A stretch of 64,000 nucleotides of DNA, from NCBI GenBank assembly GCA_016711705.1, contig JADJSK010000005.1:186001-250000 (forward strand). Reading direction: 5' to 3'. The position numbers were made by a program, and so were the translations under genes. This DNA comes from Candidatus Brachybacter algidus. Its GTDB lineage: Bacteria; Bacteroidota; Bacteroidia; Chitinophagales; Saprospiraceae. Each line of letters starts with the position of its first letter. Positions within the stretch are counted from its first letter, which is position 1. Shown one piece after another: positions 36,142-45,789 of this stretch. Under the pieces are notes generated by a model. The model saw nothing but the letters and a program-made list of their open reading frames with translations, searched no databases and was not told the origin of the DNA.

Positions 36142-37680
36142 ATGTTTAAATATATATTAAAATACAAACTATTACTCCTCATTGCTGCAGTTTCAGTTTT
36201 GAATTATGGTTGCTCCAAAGATTTCCTTGACGTACCTGTTCAAGGCCAGGCGACAGCGGATTCTGACCCTGACGTAGCTGACAAACTTGTCACAGGAGTA
36301 TATGCCAGTCTTCATGCTTCCAGTGCTTTTGGAGGAATTGGAGATATCAATGGCATCAGTATGATCGCTGCCACAACTATCATTACTGACGATTCAGATA
36401 AAGGAAGTACACCTGGTGATCAAAAAGGATTGAAGGACATGGATGATTTCGATCTCCCACCAACTAATAATTTTGTAGCTGCATTATGGACAGGATACTT
36501 TAATGGAATAGCTAAGACTAATCAGGCATTGAAAGCACTGGAAACGGCTAAATTAGACGAAGATCTGAAATTAAGATATCAGGCAGAAGTCAGATTTTTC
36601 AGAGGATATTATTATTTTAATTTGGTTCGATGGTTTGGTGGGGTGCCAAAAGTCCTCAAAGTGCCTTTGGATGCCTATGAAGCTAATAATGATCCTGTAT
36701 ACCAAACCAGAGCAACTCCGGACGAGATATATGCATTGATTATTGAGGATCTTACTTTCGCTAAAGAAAACCTACTAATAAAAGGGGTGATGCCTGTAGG
36801 GCGTGTAACCAAAGGCACGGCAACTGCAATGTTGGCTAAAGTCTATTTAACAAGAAAAAATTGGCAGGAAGCATACACATTGAGTCAGGAGGTAATTAGT
36901 TCCGGTTCTTATTCACTTCTTCCGGATTATTCTGAAATCTGGCGTCAAGTTGGAGACAGAAGCAACGAAGCAATTTTCGAAGTACAAACTGGTGTATATA
37001 ATAATTCAGATTATGGTGTTCCTAATTATTGTGTTTGGCAAGGTCCAAGGGTAGGTGGCCTTCAGGGGTGGACGGATCTGGGATGTGGTTTTAATTCTCC
37101 TTCACAAAATCTAGTAAATGATTATGAAGTAGGCGATAAAAGGAAAGAATCAACAATTATTTTTATCGACCAAAGTCCTCAGCATGTCGGCACTGTATTG
37201 TTTGATGGCTTCCGCATACCTAGTCAGGATAGCGTTGCAAATCCGCGTTATAATTATAAAGCATATCATAGTGAGAACAAAGAAGTGGAATCTTTCCTGG
37301 GAAATAGAGATCGTAAACAAAAAAATATACATCTTTTAAGGTATGCGGACGTTATATTAATGGCTGCCGAAGCTGCAAATGAATTAGGTAATTCTGGGGA
37401 ATCAGCTATGTTGATCAATATGATCCGTCAAAGAGCGGGTCTTGCGGATATTATTGCCTCCTCACAACCATCGATGCGTGAAACAGTCTACCACGAAAGA
37501 CGAATTGAATTAGCTATGGAGCATGACAGATGGTTTGACTTAATTAGAACAGGTAGGGCAGCTCAAGTGATGCAAGCTGTAAAGCCTAACTTTATTCCAG
37601 GCAAAAATGAATTATTGCCAATACCTAGTTTACAGATCGCCTTGAGTGGTGGTAAGCTAACTCAAAACAATGGATATTAA
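36142..37680 (+). CDS. SusD/RagB family lipoprotein
   Basis: 512 residues, a complete SusD. Lipoprotein signal with YGCSKDFLDVPVQGQAT (Cys24). N-terminal TPR-like helices include LRYQAEVRFFRGYYYFNLVR; the C-terminal end shows MIRQRAGL, ERRIELAMEHDRWFDLIRTG and the final NELLPIPSLQI motifs of the RagB/SusD domain. Surface-exposed ligand-binding lid of the SusC channel encoded directly upstream. Confidence 0.95.
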   Translation: MFKYILKYKLLLLIAAVSVLNYGCSKDFLDVPVQGQATADSDPDVADKLVTGVYASLHASSAFGGIGDINGISMIAATTIITDDSDKGSTPGDQKGLKDMDDFDLPPTNNFVAALWTGYFNGIAKTNQALKALETAKLDEDLKLRYQAEVRFFRGYYYFNLVRWFGGVPKVLKVPLDAYEANNDPVYQTRATPDEIYALIIEDLTFAKENLLIKGVMPVGRVTKGTATAMLAKVYLTRKNWQEAYTLSQEVISSGSYSLLPDYSEIWRQVGDRSNEAIFEVQTGVYNNSDYGVPNYCVWQGPRVGGLQGWTDLGCGFNSPSQNLVNDYEVGDKRKESTIIFIDQSPQHVGTVLFDGFRIPSQDSVANPRYNYKAYHSENKEVESFLGNRDRKQKNIHLLRYADVILMAAEAANELGNSGESAMLINMIRQRAGLADIIASSQPSMRETVYHERRIELAMEHDRWFDLIRTGRAAQVMQAVKPNFIPGKNELLPIPSLQIALSGGKLTQNNGY

Positions 37681-37809
37681 ATTATTTCAAAGTAGATTTT
37701 AAATAAACAGTATATTTACTGCCCATTAATACGGTTTGAATAAAACTATATTAAGCTATTAACCTAAAATTATTTTATATTTTAACAAAATTTTTAAAAC
37801 GTACAAACA

Positions 37810-38691
37810 ATGATTATTAACGATCTTAAAAAGTTATCTTTTTTATTTTTACTAGCGATAACTTTTTCTTTGACATCATGTAAGGATGATGAAAAACTTC
37901 CAGCAATTGATGGATACAACAACTCAGATGAGATTGCTGCTACAAGCCTAAAAGGTCACTGGACTTTTGAAGGAAATGACAAAGAAGTTATTTCAAACAC
38001 GGCTTCTACAAAAACATATGGTACAGTAACTTATACTACAGGACAGATCGGTCAGGCGATCTCACTTAGTCAGGCTGCTGTGGTATATCCTGTAATTGAC
38101 GCATTAAATCAAAAAAATGGTTTTGGCGATTACACAGTTTCTATGTGGTTGAATGCAAAGAATGTAGGTTCATTCCAACAATATTTTGGTCTATTCCCTA
38201 CAGATAATACAGATTTCTGGGGTAATTTCTCTGTAGGTGCTGAAGCATCACGCCATGCTGCTGGTTCTGACACATTAGAAATTAAAACGAACTATGCTTC
38301 TTTGAAAGAAGATGGTTCTACTAATGGACAGGATAACCTTGCTGTATTTAGTGATAATGGTGGTAGCTTCTTCAAAGGTGCCGGTAAATGGTCGCTTATC
38401 ACTGTAAGATTTACAGCCGCTACACATAAAATTGAAATTTTTGCAAATGGTGTGAATGTTGGTGGTTATAGCGATAGAGGTGAAAATACTACAGCAATGG
38501 TAATGAGAACTCCTTGTCAGGCAATGTTAGGAAGTTTTGCAACTACCGGTGTAGGTTTTACTGCTGCTCCAGCTGCTCCAGATTGGTCTAAAATGGCTAC
38601 TGCTCAGATGGATGATATCAGAGTATTCAACAAAAGCCTTTCAGATACTGAGATCAAAGCATTATATAATGTAGGAATCGCAGGAAGATAA
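37810..38691 (+). CDS. LamG-like (concanavalin-type) domain lipoprotein
   Basis: 293 residues. Lipoprotein signal (FLLAITFSLTSC, Cys24). The body is one laminin-G/concanavalin-like jelly roll: LKGHWTFEGNDKEVISNTAS, FGDYTVSMWLNA, GKWSLITVRFTAATHKIEIF, MDDIRVFNKSLSDTEIKALY. Such surface lipoproteins usually bind glycans. It follows susD by 129 bp and ends at a strong terminator, so it is likely the third gene of the SusCD locus, as a surface glycan-binding protein. Confidence 0.88.
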   Translation: MIINDLKKLSFLFLLAITFSLTSCKDDEKLPAIDGYNNSDEIAATSLKGHWTFEGNDKEVISNTASTKTYGTVTYTTGQIGQAISLSQAAVVYPVIDALNQKNGFGDYTVSMWLNAKNVGSFQQYFGLFPTDNTDFWGNFSVGAEASRHAAGSDTLEIKTNYASLKEDGSTNGQDNLAVFSDNGGSFFKGAGKWSLITVRFTAATHKIEIFANGVNVGGYSDRGENTTAMVMRTPCQAMLGSFATTGVGFTAAPAAPDWSKMATAQMDDIRVFNKSLSDTEIKALYNVGIAGR

Positions 38692-38714
38692 TTTGTGAAA
38701 AAAAATTAAATTAT

Positions 38715-38746
38715 AAGCGGAAGGGAAAACTCTTCCGCTTTTTTTA
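38715..38746 (+). terminator. Rho-independent terminator after LamG gene
   Basis: AGCGGAAG pairs with CTTCCGCT (8 bp) around GGAAAACT, followed by eight T residues. Confidence 0.9.
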
Positions 38747-38822
38747 TAACCCAACTTTAGTTGATTTTTTGTCTGATAAAGCATTTCCAATTGGCATTAG
38801 AGAAATTTGCAAATTTTGTTAT

Positions 38823-38830
38823 TATATTTG
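38823..38830 (+). promoter_or_regulatory. -7-like element of fabF
   Basis: TATATTTG matches TAnnTTTG and lies 65 nt before the fabF ATG, after the terminator. No TTG sits exactly 19 nt upstream. Confidence 0.4.
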
Positions 38831-38845
38831 CGAATTATTCAAAAA

Positions 38846-38899
38846 ATGAAGTTGCTTTTAATCAGATACTTCCATAAAGAAAGAAAAATTTATCTATGA
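38846..38899 (+). CDS. Possible 17-residue leader peptide overlapping fabF start
   Basis: ATG 38846 opens MKLLLIRYFHKERKIYL and its TGA (38897-38899) overlaps the fabF ATG (38896-38898) as ATGA. It lies between the -7-like element and fabF. It may couple translation to fabF or be chance; no homologue can be judged at this length. Confidence 0.3.
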   Translation: MKLLLIRYFHKERKIYL

Positions 38900-40146
38900 A
38901 GAGAGTCGTAATAACTGGGCTTGGTGCCATTACACCGATTGGAAACAACTTAGAAGCATACAACGAAGGATTAAAAAATGGAGTTAGTGGTGCTGACATC
39001 ATTACCCGTTTCGACGCTTCATTATTCAAAACCAAATTCGCTTGTGAAGTAAAAAACTTCAATCCGGATGATTTTATCGATAGAAAAGACGCCCGAAGGA
39101 TGGACCTCTTTACGCAGTTTGCGATGGTATGTGCAGATGAAGCGCTGGCTGATAGCAAATTGCTGGATTACAACGAATTAGACTTTGACAGAATCGGTGT
39201 AATATGGGGCTCAGGAATCGGCGGTCTGCGTTCACTTGAAGCAGAAATCATAGAGTTTGCATTGGGCAATGGAACACCTAGATTCAATCCTTTTATGATC
39301 CCAAAGATGATCTCTGACATAGCACCAGGTTATATCAGTATCAAGCATGGTTTCAGAGGTATTAATTACTGTACTGTTTCTGCTTGTGCTTCTTCAACGC
39401 ATGCTATGATGAATGCTTTTGACTACATCCGTTTAGGGAAAGCTGATGTAATCGTCACAGGCGGTTCTGAAGCAGCTATAACTGCTACCGGAATGGGAGG
39501 ATTCAGTGCGACAAAAGCATTAAGCGAAAGGAATGATGAATTTAAGACAGCATCACGACCATTCGATATAAACAGGGATGGCTTTGTTTTAGGAGAAGGC
39601 GGAGGCGGTCTGATTTTTGAAGAATACGAATTTGCGAAAAAGCGCGGAGCTAAAATATATGCGGAAGTAATGGGTTGTGGAGCTACAGCTGATGCTTATC
39701 ATATTACCGCACCGCACCCGGAAGGTCTTGGTGCAAAGAATGTGATGTTGATGGCACTTAATGATGCAGGCCTATCGCCGGAAACAATCGATTATGTGAA
39801 TGTTCATGGCACCTCTACACCACTTGGTGATATCGCTGAAACTACAGCCATTAAGAAGATATTCGGAGAACATGCTTATAAATTAAATATTTCAAGCACT
39901 AAATCCATGACCGGGCATTTACTCGGAGGAGCAGGTGCTATCGAAGGTATAGCAAGCGTTCTGGCGATTAGAGATCAGTACGTTCCACCAACAATTAATC
40001 ATTTTACTGACGATCCTGAGATAGATTCGAAATTAAACCTTACCTTTAACAAAGCACAACACCGAGAACTAAATTTCGTAATGAGCAATACATTTGGCTT
40101 TGGAGGCCATAATGCATCGATCATTTTTAAAAAGTATACTGAATAA
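38896..40146 (+). CDS. fabF: 3-oxoacyl-[acyl-carrier-protein] synthase II (KAS II)
   Basis: 416 residues, normal FabF length. Elongates acyl-ACP with malonyl-ACP. Catalytic triad: Cys in TVSACASSTHAMM, His in VNVHGTSTPLGD, His in KSMTGHLLGGAGA; also N-terminal RVVITGLGAITPIGN and FGFGGHN near the end. It is followed 9 nt later by rnc, the usual Bacteroidota order, but the acpP gene that normally precedes fabF is missing: the 204 bp upstream hold only a terminator and promoter. Confidence 0.97.
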   Translation: MKRVVITGLGAITPIGNNLEAYNEGLKNGVSGADIITRFDASLFKTKFACEVKNFNPDDFIDRKDARRMDLFTQFAMVCADEALADSKLLDYNELDFDRIGVIWGSGIGGLRSLEAEIIEFALGNGTPRFNPFMIPKMISDIAPGYISIKHGFRGINYCTVSACASSTHAMMNAFDYIRLGKADVIVTGGSEAAITATGMGGFSATKALSERNDEFKTASRPFDINRDGFVLGEGGGGLIFEEYEFAKKRGAKIYAEVMGCGATADAYHITAPHPEGLGAKNVMLMALNDAGLSPETIDYVNVHGTSTPLGDIAETTAIKKIFGEHAYKLNISSTKSMTGHLLGGAGAIEGIASVLAIRDQYVPPTINHFTDDPEIDSKLNLTFNKAQHRELNFVMSNTFGFGGHNASIIFKKYTE

Positions 40147-40155
40147 ACAAGTATT

Positions 40156-40905
40156 GTGAAAGGATTATTCCGGTTTTTTAATAAATATCTGTCAAAGGAC
40201 AAACATTTTTCAGAGAAAATATCAGCCATCTTAGGATACACACCTGTGCATCTCCATTTATATATTACTGCATTTATGCACAAGTCTAATTCCGCTCAAG
40301 TGAATGGTCACAGACAGCATAATGAAAGGCTTGAGTTTCTTGGCGATGCAGTTTTAAATGGAATTGTGGCTGAATATCTTTATAAAAAATACCCAAATGG
40401 TGATGAAGGTTTTCTGACAAAGATGCGTTCGAAAATCGTAAAAAGAAAAACGCTGGATGCTATAGGTTATAAAATGGGATTGGATGAGATCATGACCATT
40501 ATGAATAAGACGCATATAAGTAAGTCGATGTTGGGCAATGCTCTTGAAGCATTGATTGGCGCCATTTATCTTGAAAATGGATATACTTATACAAGAAGAT
40601 TTATTGTCGTCAAGCTCCTTCGAAAATTCCTTAATATTCATGAATTGGAATTATTAGATGACAATTTTAAAAGCCAACTTCTTGAATGGTGCCAAAAAAA
40701 TGGCAAAGAAATAACCTATGAACTTGTATCGAAATACAAATCCGATAAAAGAGATCGATTTAGAATAGCTGTCATGGTAGAAGGACAAGCTATCGCAGAG
40801 GCAGAAGATTATAATAAAAAGAATGCCGAACAGATTGCTTCAGAAAAAGCCATGTTAAAAATGGGTATTCTCAACTTAGAAGATGCGGAACTTACGATCA
40901 TATGA
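40156..40905 (+). CDS. rnc: Ribonuclease III
   Basis: 249 residues from GTG 40156. The RNase III signature NERLEFLGDAVL carries the catalytic Glu/Asp, and the second metal site is in GNALEALIGAIYLENG. A double-stranded RNA-binding domain ends the protein (about 172-240, LLEWCQKNGKEITYELVSK then AEAEDYNKKNAEQIASEKAM). It processes rRNA and structured mRNAs. The start GTG is nine bases past fabF and the stop overlaps the next gene by 4 nt. Confidence 0.95.
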   Translation: MKGLFRFFNKYLSKDKHFSEKISAILGYTPVHLHLYITAFMHKSNSAQVNGHRQHNERLEFLGDAVLNGIVAEYLYKKYPNGDEGFLTKMRSKIVKRKTLDAIGYKMGLDEIMTIMNKTHISKSMLGNALEALIGAIYLENGYTYTRRFIVVKLLRKFLNIHELELLDDNFKSQLLEWCQKNGKEITYELVSKYKSDKRDRFRIAVMVEGQAIAEAEDYNKKNAEQIASEKAMLKMGILNLEDAELTII

Positions 40906-41858
40906 GCCTAACAGGCTTAGATCTAGATCATTGGAAAGACTTTAAATTCAATCCAGAACGCATTAAAAAAATGCAGGCCGGCTCTGAGATCATCATTAAT
41001 TTCATCAATATTGCACTCTCGCAAGGCCTCTTAAGAAGTGATCTACTTTCCACAGAGAACTTAACTGAATTATCCACCAGACTTATAGATACACAGATTC
41101 CGACAGCAGCCCGAAAAGTGAAAGGGCTGATAGAAATGGATCTCTCCCCCCAAAATCTCCAAACCTATAAGTGCGAATTAAGATGGCTCGGTCATATAGC
41201 AACTTACATAAAGAAATTTGACCAATTAACACTTCCAGCCCAACTCGAACTCTGGCAAGTAGCTGGAGGAACTATAGCCAAAGAATTGGTACTCAAGAAT
41301 ACACCTATACAAGACGGATGGACAGTCAAAAACATCCAGATAACAAAAGAAGATAGTTTACTCACCAGAAAGATCTGGATGCTGGGACATGAGTCAGGTC
41401 TATGGGTATATATGCTGGACTTTGCTTTTGGCAATCAGAAACTTCCAGACACTTATCATAGAGGTAGTCAAGTGTATGGATTAGCATTTCCTTATCCAGG
41501 ACTGACGCTAGGCAGGATCTTGTTCAAAGAATTACATTTAAAACCCGCTCCTGCCGTTAATAATTTGAATGTATTTGATTCCATTTTAGCTTTAAAAAAA
41601 TTCCTTGCTAATGTATACGCTCATAATATTTTCATTCAGGAGATTCCTTTTACTTTGATTGACATGCGTGCAACAATGTTTTCGGAAGGCCTTATTATTT
41701 CAGACACAAGTAGTGATCACATCTCCATTTCGGCAGGAGGTGAAAAGAAGTATTACAAAGATATAAACCATCATTGGGAATTGGTAGCTGAATCTGATGA
41801 CAAAAATCATTTTTTTAACATCATTTTTTCAAAGGATCAATATTACTTAATTAATTAA
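40902..41858 (+). CDS. Conserved protein of unknown function overlapping rnc
   Basis: 318 residues, cytosolic. It starts inside the rnc stop (ATGA), so it is translationally coupled to rnc. I do not recognise a named family. A middle portion (LPAQLELWQVAGGTIAKEL, RKIWMLGHESGLWVYMLDFA, FGNQKLPDTYHRGSQV) resembles the non-zinc-finger part of SWIM-type zinc-finger proteins of Bacteroidota, but no CxC...CxH SWIM motif is present here. A second, more N-terminal region has the helical KVKGLIEMDLSPQNLQTY. Confidence 0.7.
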   Translation: MSLTGLDLDHWKDFKFNPERIKKMQAGSEIIINFINIALSQGLLRSDLLSTENLTELSTRLIDTQIPTAARKVKGLIEMDLSPQNLQTYKCELRWLGHIATYIKKFDQLTLPAQLELWQVAGGTIAKELVLKNTPIQDGWTVKNIQITKEDSLLTRKIWMLGHESGLWVYMLDFAFGNQKLPDTYHRGSQVYGLAFPYPGLTLGRILFKELHLKPAPAVNNLNVFDSILALKKFLANVYAHNIFIQEIPFTLIDMRATMFSEGLIISDTSSDHISISAGGEKKYYKDINHHWELVAESDDKNHFFNIIFSKDQYYLIN

Positions 41859-42006
41859 TTTCCTGAAGGTTACTCAAAGAAATTTTTTTATCGAGAGGTA
41901 CAATATGGAAGAATGAAAATTAATTTGGCAAAAACTTATAAACATAAGTTGACTAAAGTAAAAAGCAGAACCAAATGGCTCTGCTTTTTATATTCAATTT
42001 ATATGA

Positions 42007-44016
42007 TTACAATGTTTCTTTTAACCATCTGAAAAACTCATGATGCCACACCAAACTATTGTGTGGTTTTGAAACCCAATGTCCTTCATCAGGATAAATC
42101 ACTAGACGCGACTTCAACCCCTTTAATTGTGCCGCCTGATAAGCCTCAAGACCTTGTGTATATGGAACTCTAAAATCTTTTTCTCCTTCAAAGATTAAAA
42201 TCGGAGTATCCCATTTATCAACAAAATTCATTGGATTGAAATCTGTATACGCTTTAGGTTGAGGTTTCTGCCAATATGAACCTTTCAAGTCAAAATTTGC
42301 AAACCAAAGTTCCTCCGTTGCGCCATACCAACTCTGCATATCAAAAAGTCCACAGTGAGCGATAAATGTTTTAAACCTCTTCTCATGCTTTCCTGCCAAC
42401 ATATAAACAGAATATCCTCCATAACTAGCTCCTACAGCACCAAGCCTGGAATTGTCTACATATGGCTCCTTGGCCATATCATCGATAGCTGAAAGGTAAT
42501 CTCTGATGGGCTGGCCTCCCCAATCACCAGAAATCGCTTCATTCCAATCCTGTCCAAAACCAGGCATTCCTCTTCTATTTGGAGCCACAACTATATATCC
42601 ATTCGCTGCCATAAGCTGCAAATTCCATCTGAATGAGTAGAATTGTGTCAAAGCACTTTGAGGTCCACCCTGACAATAAAGCAACGTGGGATATTTCTTT
42701 GCAGGATCAAAATTAGGTGGATAAACTACCCATGAAAGTAAGTCCTTTCCATCAGTAGCTTTTGTGATTCTTCGCTCTACCTTACTTAAACCAATAGTAC
42801 TGTAAATTCCATCGTTTACATGGGTCAGTTGAACTGCATTTCCATTAGTCGGATTGACAGAATAAATCTCTACAGCGTGATTAAAATCTGTTCTTTGTGC
42901 AATGATATTGCCATCAGCTGCCACACCTACTATGGCACTATAATCATGTTCGTCATTAGTAATTTGGCGGATAATTGCACTGGGAGTGCCGTCCTTAGCA
43001 TAGGAAATTTTTGCTTCAAATAAAGAAGTTAAGCCATTCATAGGAGCTACAAAATATATCTTATCTGATTTGTCGGTCCAAACCAGTTGCTCTACAGTTC
43101 CATCCCAATTCTGTGTAATATTTACTTTTTTTCCGGACCTTAAATCAGCAACCCAAAGACTATTTTTATCCGCCTCATATCCATCCCGAGGCATAGAAGT
43201 CCAGGCGAAATGTGTACCGTTTGGAGCAAAAGAGGGGCTTTTATCATATCCCATCATTCCAAGTGTAAAATTGGTTGTCTTGCCGGAGGCGATATCGTAG
43301 AAGTAAATATCAGAATTTGTACTCTGAGCATATTCTTTTCCTGACTTTTTGATAGAAACATATGCGACAGTAGTTCCTGCAGCATTAAAGGTGTACTCAT
43401 CAGATCCTCCATATGGTTTAGTGGGCGCATCAAAAGGTTCCTTAGCCATGATGTCTGTAGCTTTGTAAGAACCATCTGCCTGTTTGATACCTACGAAAAT
43501 ATGATTATATTCTCCATCTTCCCACTCAGTCCAATGTCTATATATCAAATCATCGTATATACGTGCAGTGCTCGATTTATATTCAGGATACAGATCTGCT
43601 GCAGTTTTATCAATTTTAACAGATTGTGACCAAACACTATTCCCGGATTTTGAAGAAAATATCGGTCCTTCAGCGCTTTCAAGGCCACCGGGAACATTAG
43701 TTCCGGTAGATTTCAACTTGCCTTCTACGGTGTATAAAACCTGACCATCCGCCAAAAGTGTAGCATTATCAGCAGGAACACCTTGAGTAATTGACTTTAC
43801 ACTTTTGCCATCAATACCCATGCTGGAAATAAAATTACTTCGCTTGCCGGATTGAAGATCATAAGTAGTTACGTTATAACAAATTGAGTTGCCATTATTA
43901 TACACGAAAGAGCCATTCACTCTTCCAAGTGTCCAAAGTAACTCAGGGGACATCACGTTTTGAGCGAAAACTCCAGTTATAAATAATAGTAAGACGAAAC
44001 TTAAAAAATATTTCAT
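42007..44016 (-). CDS. S9 family prolyl oligopeptidase-type peptidase, secreted
   Basis: 669 residues with a signal peptide (LSFVLLLFITGVFAQ). The N-terminal half is a beta-propeller with WD40-like repeats (SPSFAPNGTHFAWTSMPRDG, LWVADLRSGKKVNI). The C-terminal hydrolase holds the triad: Ser in GASYGGYSVYMLAG, Asp in FEGEKDFRVPY, His in DEGHWVSKPHN. Acts on short peptides, probably in the periplasm (dipeptidyl/acylaminoacyl peptidase type). It ends close to an acetyltransferase gene upstream (44046). Confidence 0.93.
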   Translation of the reverse strand: MKYFLSFVLLLFITGVFAQNVMSPELLWTLGRVNGSFVYNNGNSICYNVTTYDLQSGKRSNFISSMGIDGKSVKSITQGVPADNATLLADGQVLYTVEGKLKSTGTNVPGGLESAEGPIFSSKSGNSVWSQSVKIDKTAADLYPEYKSSTARIYDDLIYRHWTEWEDGEYNHIFVGIKQADGSYKATDIMAKEPFDAPTKPYGGSDEYTFNAAGTTVAYVSIKKSGKEYAQSTNSDIYFYDIASGKTTNFTLGMMGYDKSPSFAPNGTHFAWTSMPRDGYEADKNSLWVADLRSGKKVNITQNWDGTVEQLVWTDKSDKIYFVAPMNGLTSLFEAKISYAKDGTPSAIIRQITNDEHDYSAIVGVAADGNIIAQRTDFNHAVEIYSVNPTNGNAVQLTHVNDGIYSTIGLSKVERRITKATDGKDLLSWVVYPPNFDPAKKYPTLLYCQGGPQSALTQFYSFRWNLQLMAANGYIVVAPNRRGMPGFGQDWNEAISGDWGGQPIRDYLSAIDDMAKEPYVDNSRLGAVGASYGGYSVYMLAGKHEKRFKTFIAHCGLFDMQSWYGATEELWFANFDLKGSYWQKPQPKAYTDFNPMNFVDKWDTPILIFEGEKDFRVPYTQGLEAYQAAQLKGLKSRLVIYPDEGHWVSKPHNSLVWHHEFFRWLKETL

Positions 44017-44045
44017 GTTAAATAATTTAAATAAATTTTATAAAA

Positions 44046-44528
44046 TTAAGAAAGCTTCATGACGAAGTCGTTCATAAAATAACCATTTCCAATATCAAAA
44101 TCTCCCAATGCTTCTATAGTGAAGCCATTTTTAAAGTAAAAATTTATTGCTTTATAATTCTGTCTGTTCACATGTAATCTAAGATCTGACCCTGGTGGGA
44201 CTAGTTCCTGAATGATCTCTTCCAGCACTTTGGAGCCAAGACCTTTCCGCTGACCCTGATTCTTCAAATATATCTTGTGAATAAAATAATCATGTCCTCT
44301 ATTTTCAATATCAAGATAACCAGACCTTTGCCCATCTATAATTATCAAATATAGTTGATGACCATTTTCAAGACCTGCATTTAAAGCAATAGGGGAATAA
44401 AATAAATCAAGCATATAATCTACCTGCTCCTGACCGATGGTTTCCACGTATGTTTGTTGCCAGATATCTCGCGCCAGGTTGTAAATAAAATCGATGTCAG
44501 TCGCTAGTGCTTTTTTTAAATAGTGCAT
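44046..44528 (-). CDS. GNAT family N-acetyltransferase
   Basis: 160 residues. The acetyl-CoA binding loop is QGQRKGLGSKVLEEII (motif Q/RxxGxG/A). Further GNAT features: KIYLKNQGQRKGLG strand-helix, LRLHVNRQNYKAINFYFKNG. It shares a direction with the S9 peptidase and lies 29 nt upstream of it, so both could be one transcript. Substrate unknown. Confidence 0.9.
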   Translation of the reverse strand: MHYLKKALATDIDFIYNLARDIWQQTYVETIGQEQVDYMLDLFYSPIALNAGLENGHQLYLIIIDGQRSGYLDIENRGHDYFIHKIYLKNQGQRKGLGSKVLEEIIQELVPPGSDLRLHVNRQNYKAINFYFKNGFTIEALGDFDIGNGYFMNDFVMKLS

Positions 44529-44695
44529 TTTGTATTAGGTCGTGAAAGGCTTAAAAGTAAGATTAAAACTTGTAAAATGAATCAAAAGTGGGATAAATCT
44601 CATTTACTAAATTTCTTAAAAAATCGATCGACATGCTCTTGAAATAAATATTATAAAAAATAGTTCTATCACAAAAGGAATAACTAAATTTAACT

Positions 44696-45727
44696 ATGAA
44701 AGTAAAATTTAGATATTTTTTTATTCTATCTGTGGTAGGATATTTTTTTACAACATGTAAAAGTAATTCACAAGAAAATACAACCACTTCCTCTGTATCT
44801 TATTTCGAAAAAATTGACACAGGAATTCAAGATGGCGGAATAACAATGGTTCCTATCGAAACTCCGAAAGGCATATTCAAAGTTTGGACCAAAAGATTTG
44901 GCAATAATCCTACCATGAAAGTTCTCCTTCTCAATGGTGGACCGGGCGCTACACATGAATACTTCGAATGCTTCGAAAACTTTCTGCCACAGGAAAATAT
45001 CGAATTCATATATTATGATCAATTGGCTTGCGGAAATTCTGACAATCCAAAAGATACCTCTCTTTACGATTTGGCGAGGTATGTCGAAGAAGTAGAACAA
45101 GTGAGACAGGCGCTTAAACTTGATAAAAATAATTTCTACCTGTTGGGCCATTCCTGGGGTGGAATCCTCGCGATGCAATACGCACTTAAATACCAGCAAA
45201 ATATCAAAGGACTCATCATTTCCAACATGATGGCCAGCGCGCCAAAATATGGCCAATATGCTGATGAAGTACTTTCCAAATTAATGGATCCAAAAGTTCT
45301 TGATACCATTAGAGCTCTTGAAAAAAATAACGACTTCTCAAATCCGAAATATATGGGTTTACTCATACCCCACTTTTATAACAAGCACATTTGCAGACTA
45401 CCGGTTTGGCCCGAACCGATCGATCGATCCTTTGCAAAAATCAATCAGGATCTTTATGTTTCCATGCAAGGTCCTTCTGAATTTGGAATTTCCGGCAAGT
45501 TGACCAATTGGGATGTAAGTGGAGAACTAAAAAACATCAAGACCCCTACCGTTGTCATCGGCGCAACTCATGACACCATGGATCCGGAATATATGCGATG
45601 GATGAGCACACAGCTTCCGCAAGGCCAGTTTTTGTTATGCCCCAATGGCAGTCACATGTGTTTCTATGATGATCAAAAAGTATATATGGCTGGTTTGATC
45701 TCTTTTATTAAAAAGGTGAATAATTGA
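44696..45727 (+). CDS. Proline iminopeptidase-family alpha/beta hydrolase, lipoprotein
   Basis: 343 residues. Signal ends in a lipobox-like VVGYFFTTC (Cys21). Family motifs: LLNGGPGATHEYFECF (oxyanion HGGPG-type), YDQLACGNSDNP, nucleophile LLGHSWGGILAMQY, acid in IGATHDTMDPEYM and His in CPNGSHMCFYDD. Matches the proline iminopeptidase/tricorn-interacting-factor F1 group, cleaving N-terminal residues from small peptides, here probably anchored in the envelope. Confidence 0.92.
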   Translation: MKVKFRYFFILSVVGYFFTTCKSNSQENTTTSSVSYFEKIDTGIQDGGITMVPIETPKGIFKVWTKRFGNNPTMKVLLLNGGPGATHEYFECFENFLPQENIEFIYYDQLACGNSDNPKDTSLYDLARYVEEVEQVRQALKLDKNNFYLLGHSWGGILAMQYALKYQQNIKGLIISNMMASAPKYGQYADEVLSKLMDPKVLDTIRALEKNNDFSNPKYMGLLIPHFYNKHICRLPVWPEPIDRSFAKINQDLYVSMQGPSEFGISGKLTNWDVSGELKNIKTPTVVIGATHDTMDPEYMRWMSTQLPQGQFLLCPNGSHMCFYDDQKVYMAGLISFIKKVNN

Positions 45728-45734
45728 AGAGACT

Positions 45735-45755
45735 CTGACATCTGACATCTGATTT
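45735..45755 (+). repeat. CTGACAT heptamer repeat, left of IS3 element
   Basis: CTGACAT, CTGACAT, CTGATTT in tandem. The same heptamer array, with five units, lies right of the IS (46821-46855), and a 21-bp word GGACAAGACA...TTACTGA occurs on both sides with one mismatch (45758-45778, 46804-46824). Confidence 0.6.
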
Positions 45756-45789
45756 CTGGACAAGACAGTGATTACTGATTACTGTGTCA

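Noticed and set aside
43070..43475. Short frames opposite or inside the S9 peptidase gene
   Set aside because: Shadow frames; the S9 frame is full-length with a complete triad.
44768..45256. 162-aa minus-strand open frame
   Set aside because: Lies entirely antisense to the proline iminopeptidase-like gene, which has clear catalytic motifs; composition is that of a shadow frame.
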